64,000 bases of DNA from Diatrype stigma (GCA_022225965.2 JAKJXP020000042.1:248001-312000); one strand, 5' to 3'. Positions 10,502 to 21,091 are shown, numbered from the stretch's first letter. Notes: generated by a model from the letters alone, not told the origin. Numbers and translations are program-made.

Positions 10502-11902
10502 ATGGCGCCGAGGAGACCAGATAAGAAATCCAAGAAGCGGGCGGCGGCGCTATCCCGGGCGGCCGCGGGCGACAACACCACCACCTCCTCCTCCGCCTCG
10601 CCCAAATCCGAGCAGAAGATATCCCCGCTCGTCCTCGTCCGGGCGGCCGAGGCCCAGCTACAAGAGGGCAACGCCGAGGCAGCTCTAGCGCTCGCCCAGA
10701 GCGCGCTGGACCAGGCGAGCAACGACGACGACGACGACGCCCTCCTGGCCGCCGTCAACTTCCTCGGCCAGGCCTGCCTCGAGGTCGGCGACCTGGACGG
10801 CGCGCGCGCGCACTGCCTGCGGGCGGCGGCGCTCGACCCCGCCGGCGCCCGCGACGAGGCCGTCGGCGGCGGCGCCGAGAAGTTCCTGTGCCTGGCGCAG
10901 CTGAGCGAGGAAGGGGGCCGCGACAGCGTGGCCTGGTTCGAGAAGGGCGCGGCGGCGCTGCGGGCGCGGATCCAGATACTGGAAGATTCCTCATCATCAA
11001 GAACCAACACCACAACATCAGCAGCGGCGAGAATAAAAAGGAGAAGCACAAGAAGCAGCGGAGCGAACGCCAGCGCAGAGCAGGAGGGCGAGGCACCGGA
11101 ACCGGCGGAAACGGCGGAAACCAAGAGCGACGCGGAAGCGGAGGCGGAGCTCCTGAAGCGCAAGCTGGCGATGGCGCTCTGCTCGGTGGCCGAGGTGTAC
11201 ATGACGGACCTGAGCTGGGAGGGGGACGCGGAGGCGCGGTGCGAGGCCCTGGTGACGGAGGCGACGCTGGTGGCGCCGCACTCGGCCGAGGCGTGGCAGA
11301 CGCTGGCGGACGTGCGGATCTCGCAGGCGCGGCCGGACGACGCGCGCGCGGCGCTCGCGCGCAGCCTCGACCTCTGGCGCGCCCTGCCCCCGGACCACCC
11401 GGGCGTGCCCGCCTTCGCCGGCCGCGTCGCCCTCGCCCGCCTGCTGCTCGAGGTCGGCCGCGAGCGCGCCGCCCTCGAGGTCCTCGAGCGCCTCGTCGCC
11501 GAGGACGACAGCAGCGTCCAGACCTGGTATCTGGGCGGCTGGGGCTTATACGTGCTGGGGGAGAAGCTGAGGGAGGGGGAGGGGACGAAGAATAACAAGA
11601 ACAGCAGCAATAAGGAGAACGGCGATACGAAGAAGAATGGGAAGGATGTGGAAGAGGAGGATGCAGAGGATGACGACGATTGGCGGACCTCGTGGATCTC
11701 GAGCCGCGTCTGGCTGAACCAGTGCCTGCACCTGTACAAGCTGCAGGACTACGAGGACGAGCGGCTCGGCGAGCACGCCCAGGAGCTGCTGGATGCGATA
11801 GCGAAGGAGCTGGGCGAGGCGCCGGCGGGTGGCGAGGGCGATGACGATGATGATGGTGTCTGGGAAGACGACGGAGATAGTGATGAGGAGATGCAGGGGT
11901 AG
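10502..11902 (+). CDS. acl4: TPR protein, Acl4-like chaperone of ribosomal protein uL4
   Basis: Single exon, 466 aa. Starts MAPRRPDKKSKKRAAALS, a basic nuclear-type N-terminus. This is followed by tetratricopeptide-like helical repeats between about residues 40 and 310 (for example LVLVRAAEAQLQEGNAEAALALAQSALDQA and the later AEAWQTLADVRISQARPDDARAALARSL). It ends in a strongly acidic tail (DDDDDGVWEDDGDSDEEMQG). Basic start, TPR body and acidic tail fit Acl4, which binds newly made Rpl4/uL4 co-translationally and escorts it to pre-60S ribosomes in the nucleus. Two low-complexity inserts (Ser/Thr/Asn-rich near residues 160-200 and Lys/Asn/Asp-rich near 355-395) are probably disordered loops. 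It is transcribed convergently with the Gir2-like gene. Orthology is inferred from architecture and could be to another TPR family. Confidence 0.75.
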   Translation: MAPRRPDKKSKKRAAALSRAAAGDNTTTSSSASPKSEQKISPLVLVRAAEAQLQEGNAEAALALAQSALDQASNDDDDDALLAAVNFLGQACLEVGDLDGARAHCLRAAALDPAGARDEAVGGGAEKFLCLAQLSEEGGRDSVAWFEKGAAALRARIQILEDSSSSRTNTTTSAAARIKRRSTRSSGANASAEQEGEAPEPAETAETKSDAEAEAELLKRKLAMALCSVAEVYMTDLSWEGDAEARCEALVTEATLVAPHSAEAWQTLADVRISQARPDDARAALARSLDLWRALPPDHPGVPAFAGRVALARLLLEVGRERAALEVLERLVAEDDSSVQTWYLGGWGLYVLGEKLREGEGTKNNKNSSNKENGDTKKNGKDVEEEDAEDDDDWRTSWISSRVWLNQCLHLYKLQDYEDERLGEHAQELLDAIAKELGEAPAGGEGDDDDDGVWEDDGDSDEEMQG

Positions 11903-12400
11903 TGGGTACGAATGTGGGTTGGGCATGAAGGTACGGGATGGGATGAGATGAGATGGTCAGAAGGGATTATATCATATACCCCGAGAGCTGTTTCCTAAAG
12001 CAATCCAACGATTTCGGAAAGAATCATGGTCGCCGTCATGATCGTCTGTCATCATGATCAACTTCATTATAGGGCGTTCAGGGTCACTAAAAGTAGCTAG
12101 GTACGGGGGATCCTTTCTCTGTTTTCCCAGTCGAGGTTGCGTTCCTCTTATATAGAAATGACGAACGAGGCATGAACAAACGACCAATCACTCAAAATTC
12201 GTTGTCGGCTTTTCCAATGCGATGTATCATGTCAATAGTTCCATCATAGGCACCTACTCCCAAACGCCGTGCAAATGCTTCCAGCCACTTTGCCTTCCTA
12301 ATCCCCAATTTCAAGGTCTACCATTCCCTGCAACTCGATACCCTCTCTTGGCCGAGTCCTTGGGGTATTTATCTTCTTTTTCCCATCCCAACATATCCTC
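11903..12400. other. Convergent 3' spacer
   Basis: About 500 bp between the converging Acl4-like and Gir2-like genes. I see only 3' untranslated-type AT-rich sequence and no repeat or small gene. Confidence 0.5.
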
Positions 12401-13334
12401 TCACGCCGCGACCTTAAGCCTATCGACACCCTCTTCCAACCCCGCCGCCGCCCCATCGTCATCCTCGCCCTCGCCCTCGCCCTCGTCGACCTCTCCCTTG
12501 CCCGCCAGGCCGCGCTCCCAGAGCTGGCGGCCCGTGAGCTTGACGGGCTCCTTGACGCGGGCCTTCTTGAGCTCAGCGAGGCGGTCCTCCTCGGCGCGGA
12601 CGCGGGCGTCCTCCATCTCGCGCAGGAAGGCGTCGCGCCAGCGGGCGAACGACTCGGGCGTGACGGCGGTGCCGTGGAAGCGGCGGTTCTCCTCCTCCTC
12701 GGCGGCGGCGCGGACCTCCTCGTGGGCGGCGGCGGCGGCGCCGCGCCGCTCCGCCACCAGCGCCTCCGCCGCCTCCTTCAGCGCCATCGCCAGCGCGAAC
12801 ACCATCGCCATCCCCAGGTTCTCCTGCGCCGTCTCCGCCAGCTGCGCCAGCAGCCGCGGCTTGTCCTCCGCCAGGCTGAAGTGCGGGTGCGGCTCTTGCT
12901 GCTGGTCCTGCGGGGGCGGCACGATGTCGAGCGTCGGCGCCTCGTCCGGGTACGCCTCCGGGTACCGCACGTGCAGCTGCATCACGGGCGGCGTGTCGGC
13001 TTGCTCGTCGTCTTCGGGGAGCTCGAGCGTCACGGTTATCCGGAACTCGGTCTCGGAGATGTCTGTTGTTGGGTGGCGGCAAGGTTGGTTAGCATATGTC
13101 TGGGAACAGGCAACTTATAAAATAGCCCCTGGGAAGCACTGGATGTGGTAGTGTGATAGCATTGGTACAGCATCGGTGCGGCATCATCGGTAGTAATAGG
13201 TAGTACCTATAGGCCAAAGCCCATGGCGGGGTAATTGATAGGACCAAGAGAGAGTGTAAGTAATTACCTGTGATTTCATCAGGGAATATAGATTCGAGAA
13301 CTTCACGTTCTTCTACCTGCTCCTCTTTCCCCAT
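12401..13334 (-). CDS. gir2: RWD-domain protein, Gir2/RWDD1-like
   Basis: Exons 13334..13268 and 13062..12401 give 242 aa. The 205-nt intron has donor GTAATT and acceptor ACAG, and splicing gives FPDEIT-DISETEFRITVTLELPEDDE. An N-terminal RWD domain (residues about 1-110) contains the typical opening EEQVEEREVLESIFPDEI and the YPxxxP signature (VRYPEAYPDEAPTLDI). It is followed by a long Ala/Glu-rich helix, a conserved HGTAVTPESFARWRDAF segment, and the LTGRQLWERGL motif seen in Gir2/RWDD1 proteins, then an acidic tail. Yeast Gir2 binds Gcn1 and the GTPase Rbg2, damping Gcn2 activation on stalled ribosomes, and a similar role is inferred here. The gene diverges from the Puf6 gene across about 480 bp. 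Confidence 0.88.
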
Positions 13335-13812
13335 GGTGCAGTGTGGTTGATATTCCGTCCCTTTCTTTGTGCAAGGTGCAGGTGTTCAATGGTTGGAACC
13401 GAGACTCTTCCAAGGTTGCTTATTTGGACTCTTGCTTAATACGTTGGTATATGCGGGACGGGACTTCCATTCGCAGCTAAACTTTATCCAACGCCGAACT
13501 GCACGATAAAGGTGCACGATAAAATTGTATGTAGCTTTCCAAGGTTCCATGGTTCATGGTGGGGTGAGGGGGTTAAGCTGAATACGGCCTAGAATCACGT
13601 CACCGCCCGGCAGTACTTCGATGGTCTCCATTGAAATTTTCGGCCAGTGGATTAGATTTTGTTGCTTATCAGTTCCAGCGGGTATCCAGTAATTCCAGCA
13701 GGTCTTTCTGCAGGTCGTATTCTAGCAGGTACATTAATATTTACATTGTTCAACATTCAAGGCAACATCCGAGATTTTCGCCTTCCAGAAAGCCACGCAC
13801 CATACCGTCGCC
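13335..13812. promoter_or_regulatory. Shared divergent promoter region, gir2-like and puf6-like
   Basis: 478 bp separate the divergent starts of two translation-related genes, so promoter elements for both must lie here. I see no clear TATA box or named operator. The AGCAGGT direct repeats around 13696-13732 are the only obvious sequence structure. Confidence 0.45.
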
Positions 13813-16009
13813 ATGGCTTATAAAGGGCCTACTTCTGTTGGGGGCAAAAGAAAGTTGCCGAACGGTACGAAAGACGCCTCGAGCAAAAAGCCAAAGTTCG
13901 ACAAGCGAGCGCCAGTAGGAAAAGAGGTCGATGATGTTCCGAGTGAAAGCAGTGATGGTAGCGACCTCTCAGATCAGGAGGATGACGGCGCTGCTGTAAG
14001 CGAGGAGAAGTCGTACCAGAACGGCGACGGGCCCAAGAGGTCTAAGACGAATGGCGACGAATCTGAGAAAGCGCTTGAAAAGGGTTTGTCGCGATCGAAC
14101 TGCACACTGCAATGGACCTTCTGACTTACACTCTCCAGGCGCAAACTCTCGGGAGTCTCACATCAAGCAGAAGCAACTCGCCCAGGATCGAAAAGCAGCG
14201 AAGCCCCTAGCCGACGAACTGCAGCGAGCGAAGAAGCTGTGGGAGAGATTGCGACGGAAATCACACGTGCCGAAGGAGGAGAGGCAGAAGTTAGTCGAAG
14301 AGCTTTTCGCCATCGCCACCGGCCGGATGAAGGACTTCACGCTTAAGCACGATGCCGTCCGTGTCGTCCAAACCGCTATCAAATATGCGACCCCCGAACG
14401 ACGGAAGATGATCGCGACCGAGCTGAAGGGATCCTACCCTCAATTGGCCGAAAGCAAGTATGCCAAGTTCTTGATTGGCAAGCTGATGGTGGAAGGCGAC
14501 AAGGAAATCCGGGACATGATCGTTCCCGAGTTTTATGGGAAAGTCCGAAAGCTCATCAATCACCCCGAAGCTTCTTGGATCCTTGACGATATCTACCGAG
14601 GTGTCGCTTCTCCGGAGCAGAAGGCCATATTGCTGAAGGAATGGTATGGCCCAGAATTCGCTATCTTCCGGCAAAAGGGGGGCGAGAAGCCCAACGCTGA
14701 GCTATCCCAGATCCTGGAGGAGCAGCCAAACAAACGAATTTTCATCATGAAGTACCTATTCGACCTGATTAACCAGCTCATCCAGAAGAAGATGTCGGGT
14801 TTCACGATGCTACACGACGCCATGCTTCAATACTTCCTCAATACAAAGCCAGGCAGTGATGAGGCGAAGGGTTTCATGGAAATGATCAAGGACGACGAGA
14901 ACGGCGACCTGCTCAAGAATATGGCATTCACGAAGTCGGGGGCTAGACTTGTATGTCTGCTGCTTGCTTACGGAGGCGCCAAGGATCGGAAACAAATCCT
15001 GAAGACCTACAAAGACACATTCCAACTGATGTCTTCTGACCCTAATGGCCACATAGTCATCCTAGCTGCATTCGACCTGATCGATGATACCGTCTTGACG
15101 TCTAAGTCCATCATCTCGGAGTTGATTGGCAAGACGGAGGAAGACGAGGCGTCTAACATCGTCATCGCCGCCAATGATCCCAATGCTCGCATCGCGATAC
15201 GCTACCTACTCGAAGGCGCTTCTAGACAACTCTTCGACGCCGCTCACGGCGCCGACGTGAAGATTCTCGAAGAGATATGGGAGATCCGCAAGACGACTAG
15301 TAAGAAGGACCCAGAGACACGACGAAAAGAGCTTGTGACAGCATTATCCCCTCCTCTGCTCAAAGCCATTGCCACGGCACCAGTGGACTTGATGTCGACA
15401 ACTTTCGGATGCCAATTCGTAACAACCGTTCTCCTTTCTGGCATCGGCGACAAGTCGGAAGCATTACAAGCCGTGGCATCTAGCGCGGGAGGCGACCCCG
15501 ACGAGGTAGCGGCGGATGAGATCATGGAGGGTTCTGACGAGGCTGCCACCGCGCCGATCCACATATCCAAGACCAACAACGGGCGGATGTACAAGACGCT
15601 GATCGCCGGCGGCATTTACGACAAGGCGGCCGGGAAGGTGATTCAGGTCGATCCGCCCCTGCGCTTTGCGGACCTCCTGTACCCCGTCATCAAAGACTAC
15701 ATCCTGTCCTGGGCGACGGGGCCCAGCTCCTTCACGGTGCTGAACCTGCTCGAGGCCGACGACTTCTCGCGCAAGGACGAGCTGAAGAAGATCCTGAAGA
15801 AGAACCGGAAGGCGCTCGAGAAGGCGGCCACGGAGGAGACGGCCGAGCAGAAGGCGGCGCGCGAGGCGCTCGAGGCTGCGAAGGCGGAGCCCGAGAAGGA
15901 GGAGAAGGAGAAGCCGGCTACTAAGAAGAGTGCCAGGAATAAGAAGCTGGATCCGAAGAAAAAGACGGTGGGCAACGTCGGATCGAAGTTGTTGTTGGAG
16001 CTCTTGTAG
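13813..16009 (+). CDS. puf6: Pumilio-family protein Puf6 (CPL domain)
   Basis: Exons 13813..14083 and 14139..16009 give 713 aa. The 55-nt intron has donor GTTTGT, a CTTAC branch and acceptor CCAG. The N-terminal about 100 residues are acidic and basic and disordered, with nucleolar-type KRSK and KKPKFDKR patches. From about residue 115 the sequence matches the Puf6/PUM3 core: KSHVPKEERQKLVEELFAIATGRMKDFTLKHDAVRVVQTAIKYA and successive Pumilio helical repeats, then a C-terminal CPL-type region and a Lys/Glu-rich tail. Puf6 acts in nucleolar 60S subunit assembly (7S to 5.8S rRNA processing) and, in yeast, in translational repression of ASH1 mRNA. Its grouping with Acl4-like and Gir2-like genes makes a small translation neighbourhood, though fungi do not form operons. 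Confidence 0.93.
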
Positions 16010-16529
16010 TATATATCGTTAATACGTGTGGATAGTGGGTGGTTGCTTCGGGTCTGGTTTTGTCATTAACTAGCGATTTCATGCACGATAGGGAGGCAGA
16101 ATAGACTAGACTATATTATGAATTTATAGTTCGAAGGAATATGACAATATGACAACATGGCAATACATATGTACACTACGGCCTACGTAGGACTCACTCA
16201 GTATGGGCTTCAAAGCGAGGCTAGGAAACTATAGTTTACTTCCTGCCATATATTTACTTCGAACCGAAATCCAATGCATGCATCCCTATGTGGAATTTGG
16301 ATGCATGGAAGGAAGGAAGCATACGGCGAGATGTAATTAGTTTCAATGTAGCAATAAATGCTTTCTTTTGACCTTATATGTTCTGCTTACTGATAGATAA
16401 ATAACACAGACAACTGAAAAGAGAAGAGGGAGAAAGAAGAAAAGAAAGAAAAGAAGAAAAAGAAAAGATATATATACCTCCAAGGACGTGGGAGAGGACG
16501 GACAACTCCAAAAAGATAATAAAATCATG
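16010..16529. other. AT-rich spacer with purine tract
   Basis: 3' flank of puf6. A purine-rich tract of GAAAGA/AAGAAA units lies at about 16419-16469, immediately downstream of the minus-strand tRNA. No gene seen. Confidence 0.5.
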
Positions 16530-16623
16530 CTCTTTCTCGGGGAATCGAACCCCGGCCACCTGCGAATTGCAACAATTTGTTAATTGTGACAAGCAGGTAT
16601 CCTGACCACTAGACCAAGAAAGA
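16530..16623 (-). tRNA. tRNA-Asp (anticodon GTC) with 22-nt intron
   Basis: Read on the minus strand, the acceptor stem TCTTTCT (16623-16617) pairs perfectly with AGAAAGA (16537-16531), followed by discriminator G at 16530, which is expected for Asp. The D arm (GGTCTAGTGGTCAGGAT) and T arm (CCGGGGTTCGATTCCCCG) are canonical. The anticodon stem CCTGC/GCAGG encloses TT-GTC-A, then an intron at 16586..16565, then C38, so the intron sits at the standard position between nucleotides 37 and 38. The mature RNA is about 72 nt before CCA addition. Confidence 0.93.
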
Positions 16624-17376
16624 TGATTGGATTGTATCTGGATTGATGGAAATTTGTTCAATTATTGGATACTATAAAGGCAGGTTGTGGCTTTGTTCCA
16701 GCCCTATGTGGGGAAGAGGTTGCACTTAAGCTGCCCCTAATGACTATGTATCTACTACCTAGGTACGTAACGAATAATCAGGCATTTCAATTGCCTAAAC
16801 CAATAGTAAGTGCCTATACGTACAAGTAGACAGACCAGCCATGGTTGGACCTGCTTTACAACTCTACTACATTACCCATTACCTATCCCTAATTTAAGGG
16901 GGAGAGGGAGAAAACCAAAGCAATATGTTTCGAGAAGCAAGGCCCTAGGCGGGTCGATTTACTACGAAGTTAATAAGAGTTGGTCTGTCAGGGTGCAATG
17001 ATAGAGCTGCGAGAGTCTCAATCATAGAGATGCCAACGGAAAAGAAGCCCGCAACACAGCAACACTAAAGGATAATCGTCACGGCCACTTATAGTCAAGA
17101 AAAGAGTGTTGTGTGTCCGGGCTTGTTATTGAGGGCAACAGATTACATTTCAATGCAGGGTTTTCTTAGTTTCCTCTTGTCTCTCAAGTAAAGGGCGTTG
17201 GACGAAGTATGAAACCCCAGACTCGGCATGGCTACAAACGAATATATGATTTGATGGGTATCTTTGGGACTGGTTGCTTGCATGATCCAATGCCCGCCCC
17301 CCTCCTCCCTCATCCCTCCTCTCTCCAGCCCATCCGCCTCCCCTCCCCTTTTTCTCCTTTTCTCTCTCTCTTTCTT
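16624..17376. other. Spacer, no gene seen
   Basis: Upstream of the tRNA and downstream of the small minus-strand gene. It includes a CT-rich tract (17295-17376) that is the 3' end region of that gene. No recognisable coding sequence. Confidence 0.45.
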
Positions 17377-17699
17377 TCACTTCTCCTCCCCCTCCCCCAC
17401 CTCCTCACCACCACCCTCCGCCTTCTGCACCTTCTCCATAAAAGCAGCCATAAGCTTTCCATCGAGCCAAGCATCAAAGGCTTGGACCTTTTTCCCATCC
17501 TCGGTCAGCGCCAGCTTGTGGACGTACTCGTTGCGGTACTCGGCCCTGTCGTACTCTTCCCGGGCCGTGGCGCGCGCGTCGAGGTAGTAGACGACCTTGC
17601 GCTGGGCCTCGTCGACGTGCCCGCCGCGTCGTGCTGCGAGTGCGCGCGGATCCACTGCCGCGCCGTGCTGGCCATCTGGTCGCGGAGGGATGACGACAT
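17377..17699 (-). CDS. Small conserved-looking protein with an apparent one-base frameshift
   Basis: Two overlapping minus-strand frames together look like one protein of about 107 aa. The first (ATG at 17699) reads MSSSLRDQMASTARQWIRAHSQHDAAG and then becomes Arg/Thr/Ser nonsense. The second carries on with VDEAQRKVVYYLDARATARE and then a charged helical sequence (EEYDRAEYRNEYVHKLAL and later KVQAFDAWLDGKLMAAF) to the stop at 17377. The switch falls near 17622-17628, where one base is missing relative to a continuous frame, and no GT-AG intron can bridge it. The second frame has no upstream ATG of its own. Either this is an assembly or sequencing error in a GC-rich run (GCGGCGGGC), or the gene is recently broken. 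The family is not recognised; the product would be a soluble helical protein. Confidence 0.6.
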
Positions 17700-17743
17700 T
17701 GTGTGTGTTTTTCTGGTTCTGTTGGATACCTATCTACGAGGAA

Positions 17744-17772
17744 GGGTTTGGTTTGGTTTGGTTTGGTTTGGT
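17744..17772. repeat. GGTTT microsatellite
   Basis: Five to six consecutive GGTTT units lie in the 5' flank of the small minus-strand gene. Simple-sequence repeat, no assigned function. Confidence 0.8.
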
Positions 17773-19147
17773 TGTAGGTTGGAAAGAGAAAGTAGTATAG
17801 GATAACGGTGTTGGAACTTGGGTAAAGACTAAAGTAGGTAAGTAGTCTTTAAGTAACTGAAAACAAGGTAAAGCAAGGAAGGAGATGGATGGCACCCAGC
17901 ATCTCGGAAGGATCCTCCGCGACGCTATATAAAGCCATCCCCTGCGGCGCGGCGACATGCCCTAGCAGCTCGAAGCACATGCTTTGCCACGCCTGTGCAT
18001 TGGCTTGAACGTTATAGCACAACGAAATGCTTCGGATATTCTGATAACAACCGCTGAGCCCTGGCGAGGTGTTGAGGGGTTCGAACTTAGCGGGAAGGCT
18101 ACGACCAAGTTGCTGTTCTAAGTCAGGTACATCCAGACAAACCTCCAGATACACTGGGGAAGAACAGCAGTCTTTAAACAGGAAGCGTAGCGGCGTTTTC
18201 AAGATCTTAGCATTCAAGATGTTTCTTATATTGCGTTATATCCCCTTGAATTTCATGCTGTCTAGCCCGTGCTAAGCTATTCCATCGGGGAAGAATCTCA
18301 AATAAATGCATACTTACATCTTATGATCGAGGGTGAAGACATCTTTACCCTGCCCTATCCTATGCAGTAGCCGGAAAGATGGATGAGATGGAAGGAGGCT
18401 TTGGTTGGTGCCTTACGTATCTAATGAATTTCTATACTATATCTCTCCCCCAAAAAGCTCTCTAGTTATTTGGTTGATGAGCGAGCAAGCATCCGTCATA
18501 CACCCAAGGTACATGCTTGCTTTCTAATCTATTATGATGCCGTCGCCACAGTCATCACCAGTGTCGCTGCTGCTGCTGCTGCTCCTGCCACCCAGCATAG
18601 CTGCTCTCTTAACATGTTTGGGTAGGTATTTGTGCCGTCTCTAGCTACCCCTGCATGCTCGTGCTTGATTGCTGACTCGCTTGTCTGTTTGCTTAGAAGC
18701 GCCCAAGGCCACCAACGTACATGCGTATATGCAAAAACAGTACGACCCAACAAAATAAAACGTGGCTGCGCCTGCTCTAGCGCTTGAACAAAGAATCCAC
18801 CAAAAAACTCTCTCCAGAAAAACGCCATGTGCGATGCAATGAGACTGCCTGGGTAGCATCTAGCTACCAAATAGGGGGTGGGCAGAGAGCAGAAGCAGAA
18901 ACGCGCCTGTTCACTTCTAATGCTCCTTTATGGTTGCGAAAGAAATGGAAACTAAATCGTTCGTGAAGGGGAATCCCTGATGAAGTTTGGCCTAGACATC
19001 CAGTGAACACATCGTTGGGGTACTCGAACCCCCACAATATGCCCGTGGGAACCGTGTTGGGGGCGTGGTTGGTACGTGGTGTTGATGAGTGCATTGGGAA
19101 TAGCTACGACTGCATAATCATCTGTTATGCTATGGTACGGTATGGTC
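17773..19147. other. Spacer, no supportable gene
   Basis: About 1.4 kb. A 122-codon open frame at 17849-18217 (minus) has no ATG near its start and no recognisable motif. A short CTG/GCT trinucleotide run lies around 18566-18586. The right part is probably the 3' untranslated region of the LysM gene. Confidence 0.4.
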
Positions 19148-21034
19148 TTAGTCGGCCTTCTTTCCTTTCGGTTTCGGTGGTGGCCCCATCGATCGCCCTC
19201 GGACGGATCCTACGCCTTCGCTGCGCCCCGAGGAGCCGTGCAGGCTCTGGTCCAACAACCCAGGCTCCGATGTCGTCCTCGACGGTCCAGCTAACCGTCC
19301 ATCGTCACTATTAGTGTCGGCGAGCTCGATGAGGTCCGAGGCTTCGGGTTGCGTCTTCAGTCGATGGGAGCCTATCCGAGGAGTGCCCGGGCGTTTCGCC
19401 CAAGCTCCGCGCAACCATGTTTCGACAGATGCTGCGGCTTGTTCTAGGCCGATCCCGCCAGCTGTCCGGGAGTTCGCCGACACATCACGACCATCTTCGA
19501 AGGGGCTCTCCACTATGCCAGACGCCTCGTCCTTTTGGAAGCCGAAGTGGGCGCTTTCGGACCCCATGATCGACATGGACGGTAGCGAGTCGATGTTGAA
19601 GCCGGGTAACCGTTTGTTGACCCACGAGTTGAGGGAATCTCTGGCTGGCCCTGGCGCGTGGACACTCTTTCCCATGGTACCGACACCCCCGGGCTTCCGC
19701 ATCCATGCCGGTATGCCATCTATCTCCCCTAGACTGTCCCCTCGGCCTCTGTTAGAAGGTGACGTCCCCAAACTCGCAGCAGTCGGTCGTGCGCTGATGG
19801 AGCTTTGTCTTCTGGAGGAAAGCCGACCCGGGCTATCAACTTCGGACGTATTCGTTATTACCTTCGAGAGATCTAGGGAGTGACGCGGGGTAGAGAAGGC
19901 GGATACTGTGTTGACGCTTCTCTTTCTCCTTGGGGGGAAGTATCCCATCGCTTTTCTATCGACTCGGACTATTTCTACCGGTTCTTGAAGGGCATCGATG
20001 TTGACCCACTTCACATGTGTCCAGAGCGGTACGTCGTCTTCTTTCCTTGTCAGTTCTGAAAATTTGCCATTGACAGGACTGAAGTAATCGTCGTGAAGGG
20101 GGTGTTGCGTCCGAGGTGGGGATAATGCATCTTGCTGGGGTGTACGGGCTAGGAGGTCGACCTTATTAGAATGATATGACGGAGGTTCGCAAGGCCTCCC
20201 CTTGATCTCGCACGCGTCAACGGGTATCAATAAATGTTTGCGTATCTGGATGTTGTTTTGAGACCAGAGGCCATTGGCCTTCCGAAAAGCGTATTCTCGA
20301 CATTTGTAGCGGAGCACTATGCCAGCGTAGGTGTCAGTGGGCTGCACATGGTGTAAATAGCACAGGTGCTGTTCTTCCACCGCGGGCTCGCTAGCTGCAC
20401 CGTATTGGATTTCATCAGAATTCCTCCTCTTGAATTTTCCAGCGACATCTAATCCCCCATTCACCCCATCATAGCTCTCCAAAACGCTAGCCCTCTTTCT
20501 AGCAGTAAGTTGTGCTTCCCGCTCTTTCAACGTGCCAGCGGCGATGTCTTCGGCAGTCGGCCGCAGTTTTGGAGGGGGTGCTGGACCCCAGGTATCGGAT
20601 GCCTTGTGGCTATCTGTATTGCTACCTCCGATCCCTTTCCATATGGATGTACGTTTTGTCTGGCCCCCGCTCCTACTGCTGGGCCGCGAAGGTTCACTAC
20701 TATAGCCGGCTTCGCTCCCAGATAGCAAGGACGTTGCGAATTCTTGGACGGATGACCAGTTTGGTGTCCATGAACCCTCGAGTAAGCCGCGCGAAAAGGT
20801 ATTGGACGGACTCAACTGTCGAGTTGGAGACAGCTTGCTATTGGCGAGACGGGATGGAAGAGGACTGACTCCCCGACTCGAGGTTGGAGTGTCCAGGGGT
20901 GTCAAATTAGGTGTATTCCCCGATGGATTGTTGCTTGCACCCCTTCTGTTGCGTGGTCGTATGGCAGCGGAATCGGCATCTACTCCAGCAGGCATGAGAC
21001 TGGTTGATTGTAATGGAGAAGCACGGTTCGACAT
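19148..21034 (-). CDS. Intracellular LysM-domain protein, 628 aa
   Basis: Single exon with the first true ATG at 21034 (MSNRASPLQSTSLM). There is no signal peptide, so unlike secreted LysM effectors the product should be intracellular. The N-terminal 200 residues are Ser/Pro/Asn-rich and disordered. One LysM-type module lies at about residues 220-275 (HLCYLHHVQPTDTYAGIVLR, YAFRKANGLWSQNNIQIRKHLLIPV) with the DTxxGIxxRY, KANxLW and L-IP pattern of eukaryotic LYSMD proteins. The C-terminal 350 residues are again disordered, with one short ordered-looking segment (DDVPLWTHVKWVNIDALQEPVEIVRVDRKAMGYFPP region). Related fungal proteins are uncharacterised; cytosolic LysM proteins elsewhere are linked to vesicle or TLDc-associated functions, which is not evidence for this one. 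Confidence 0.85.
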   Translation of the reverse strand: MSNRASPLQSTSLMPAGVDADSAAIRPRNRRGASNNPSGNTPNLTPLDTPTSSRGVSPLPSRLANSKLSPTRQLSPSNTFSRGLLEGSWTPNWSSVQEFATSLLSGSEAGYSSEPSRPSSRSGGQTKRTSIWKGIGGSNTDSHKASDTWGPAPPPKLRPTAEDIAAGTLKEREAQLTARKRASVLESYDGVNGGLDVAGKFKRRNSDEIQYGAASEPAVEEQHLCYLHHVQPTDTYAGIVLRYKCREYAFRKANGLWSQNNIQIRKHLLIPVDACEIKGRPCEPPSYHSNKVDLLARTPQQDALSPPRTQHPLHDDYFSPVNGKFSELTRKEDDVPLWTHVKWVNIDALQEPVEIVRVDRKAMGYFPPRRKRSVNTVSAFSTPRHSLDLSKVITNTSEVDSPGRLSSRRQSSISARPTAASLGTSPSNRGRGDSLGEIDGIPAWMRKPGGVGTMGKSVHAPGPARDSLNSWVNKRLPGFNIDSLPSMSIMGSESAHFGFQKDEASGIVESPFEDGRDVSANSRTAGGIGLEQAAASVETWLRGAWAKRPGTPRIGSHRLKTQPEASDLIELADTNSDDGRLAGPSRTTSEPGLLDQSLHGSSGRSEGVGSVRGRSMGPPPKPKGKKAD

Positions 21035-21058
21035 TCTCGGCAAATTGATCGATATTTG

Positions 21059-21091
21059 TGTCGGCGTCGGCGTCGGCGTCTGCGTCGGCGT
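21059..21091. repeat. GTCGGC microsatellite
   Basis: About five GTCGGC units, one mutated to GTCTGC, lie 25-60 bp upstream of the LysM-protein start, within its likely 5' untranslated region. Confidence 0.75.

Noticed and set aside
10423..11739. 438-codon minus-strand open frame opposite the Acl4-like gene
   Set aside because: Ser/Ala/Arg low complexity produced by the GC-rich sense strand. The sense strand carries TPR repeats and the acidic tail.
12222..13151. 309-codon plus-strand open frame rich in Ser and Arg
   Set aside because: It is antisense to the Gir2-like gene and arises from that gene's GC-rich codons. It has no domain and a low-complexity composition.
17849..18217. 122-codon minus-strand frame
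   Set aside because: No ATG near the start, no motif and no plausible splice partners.
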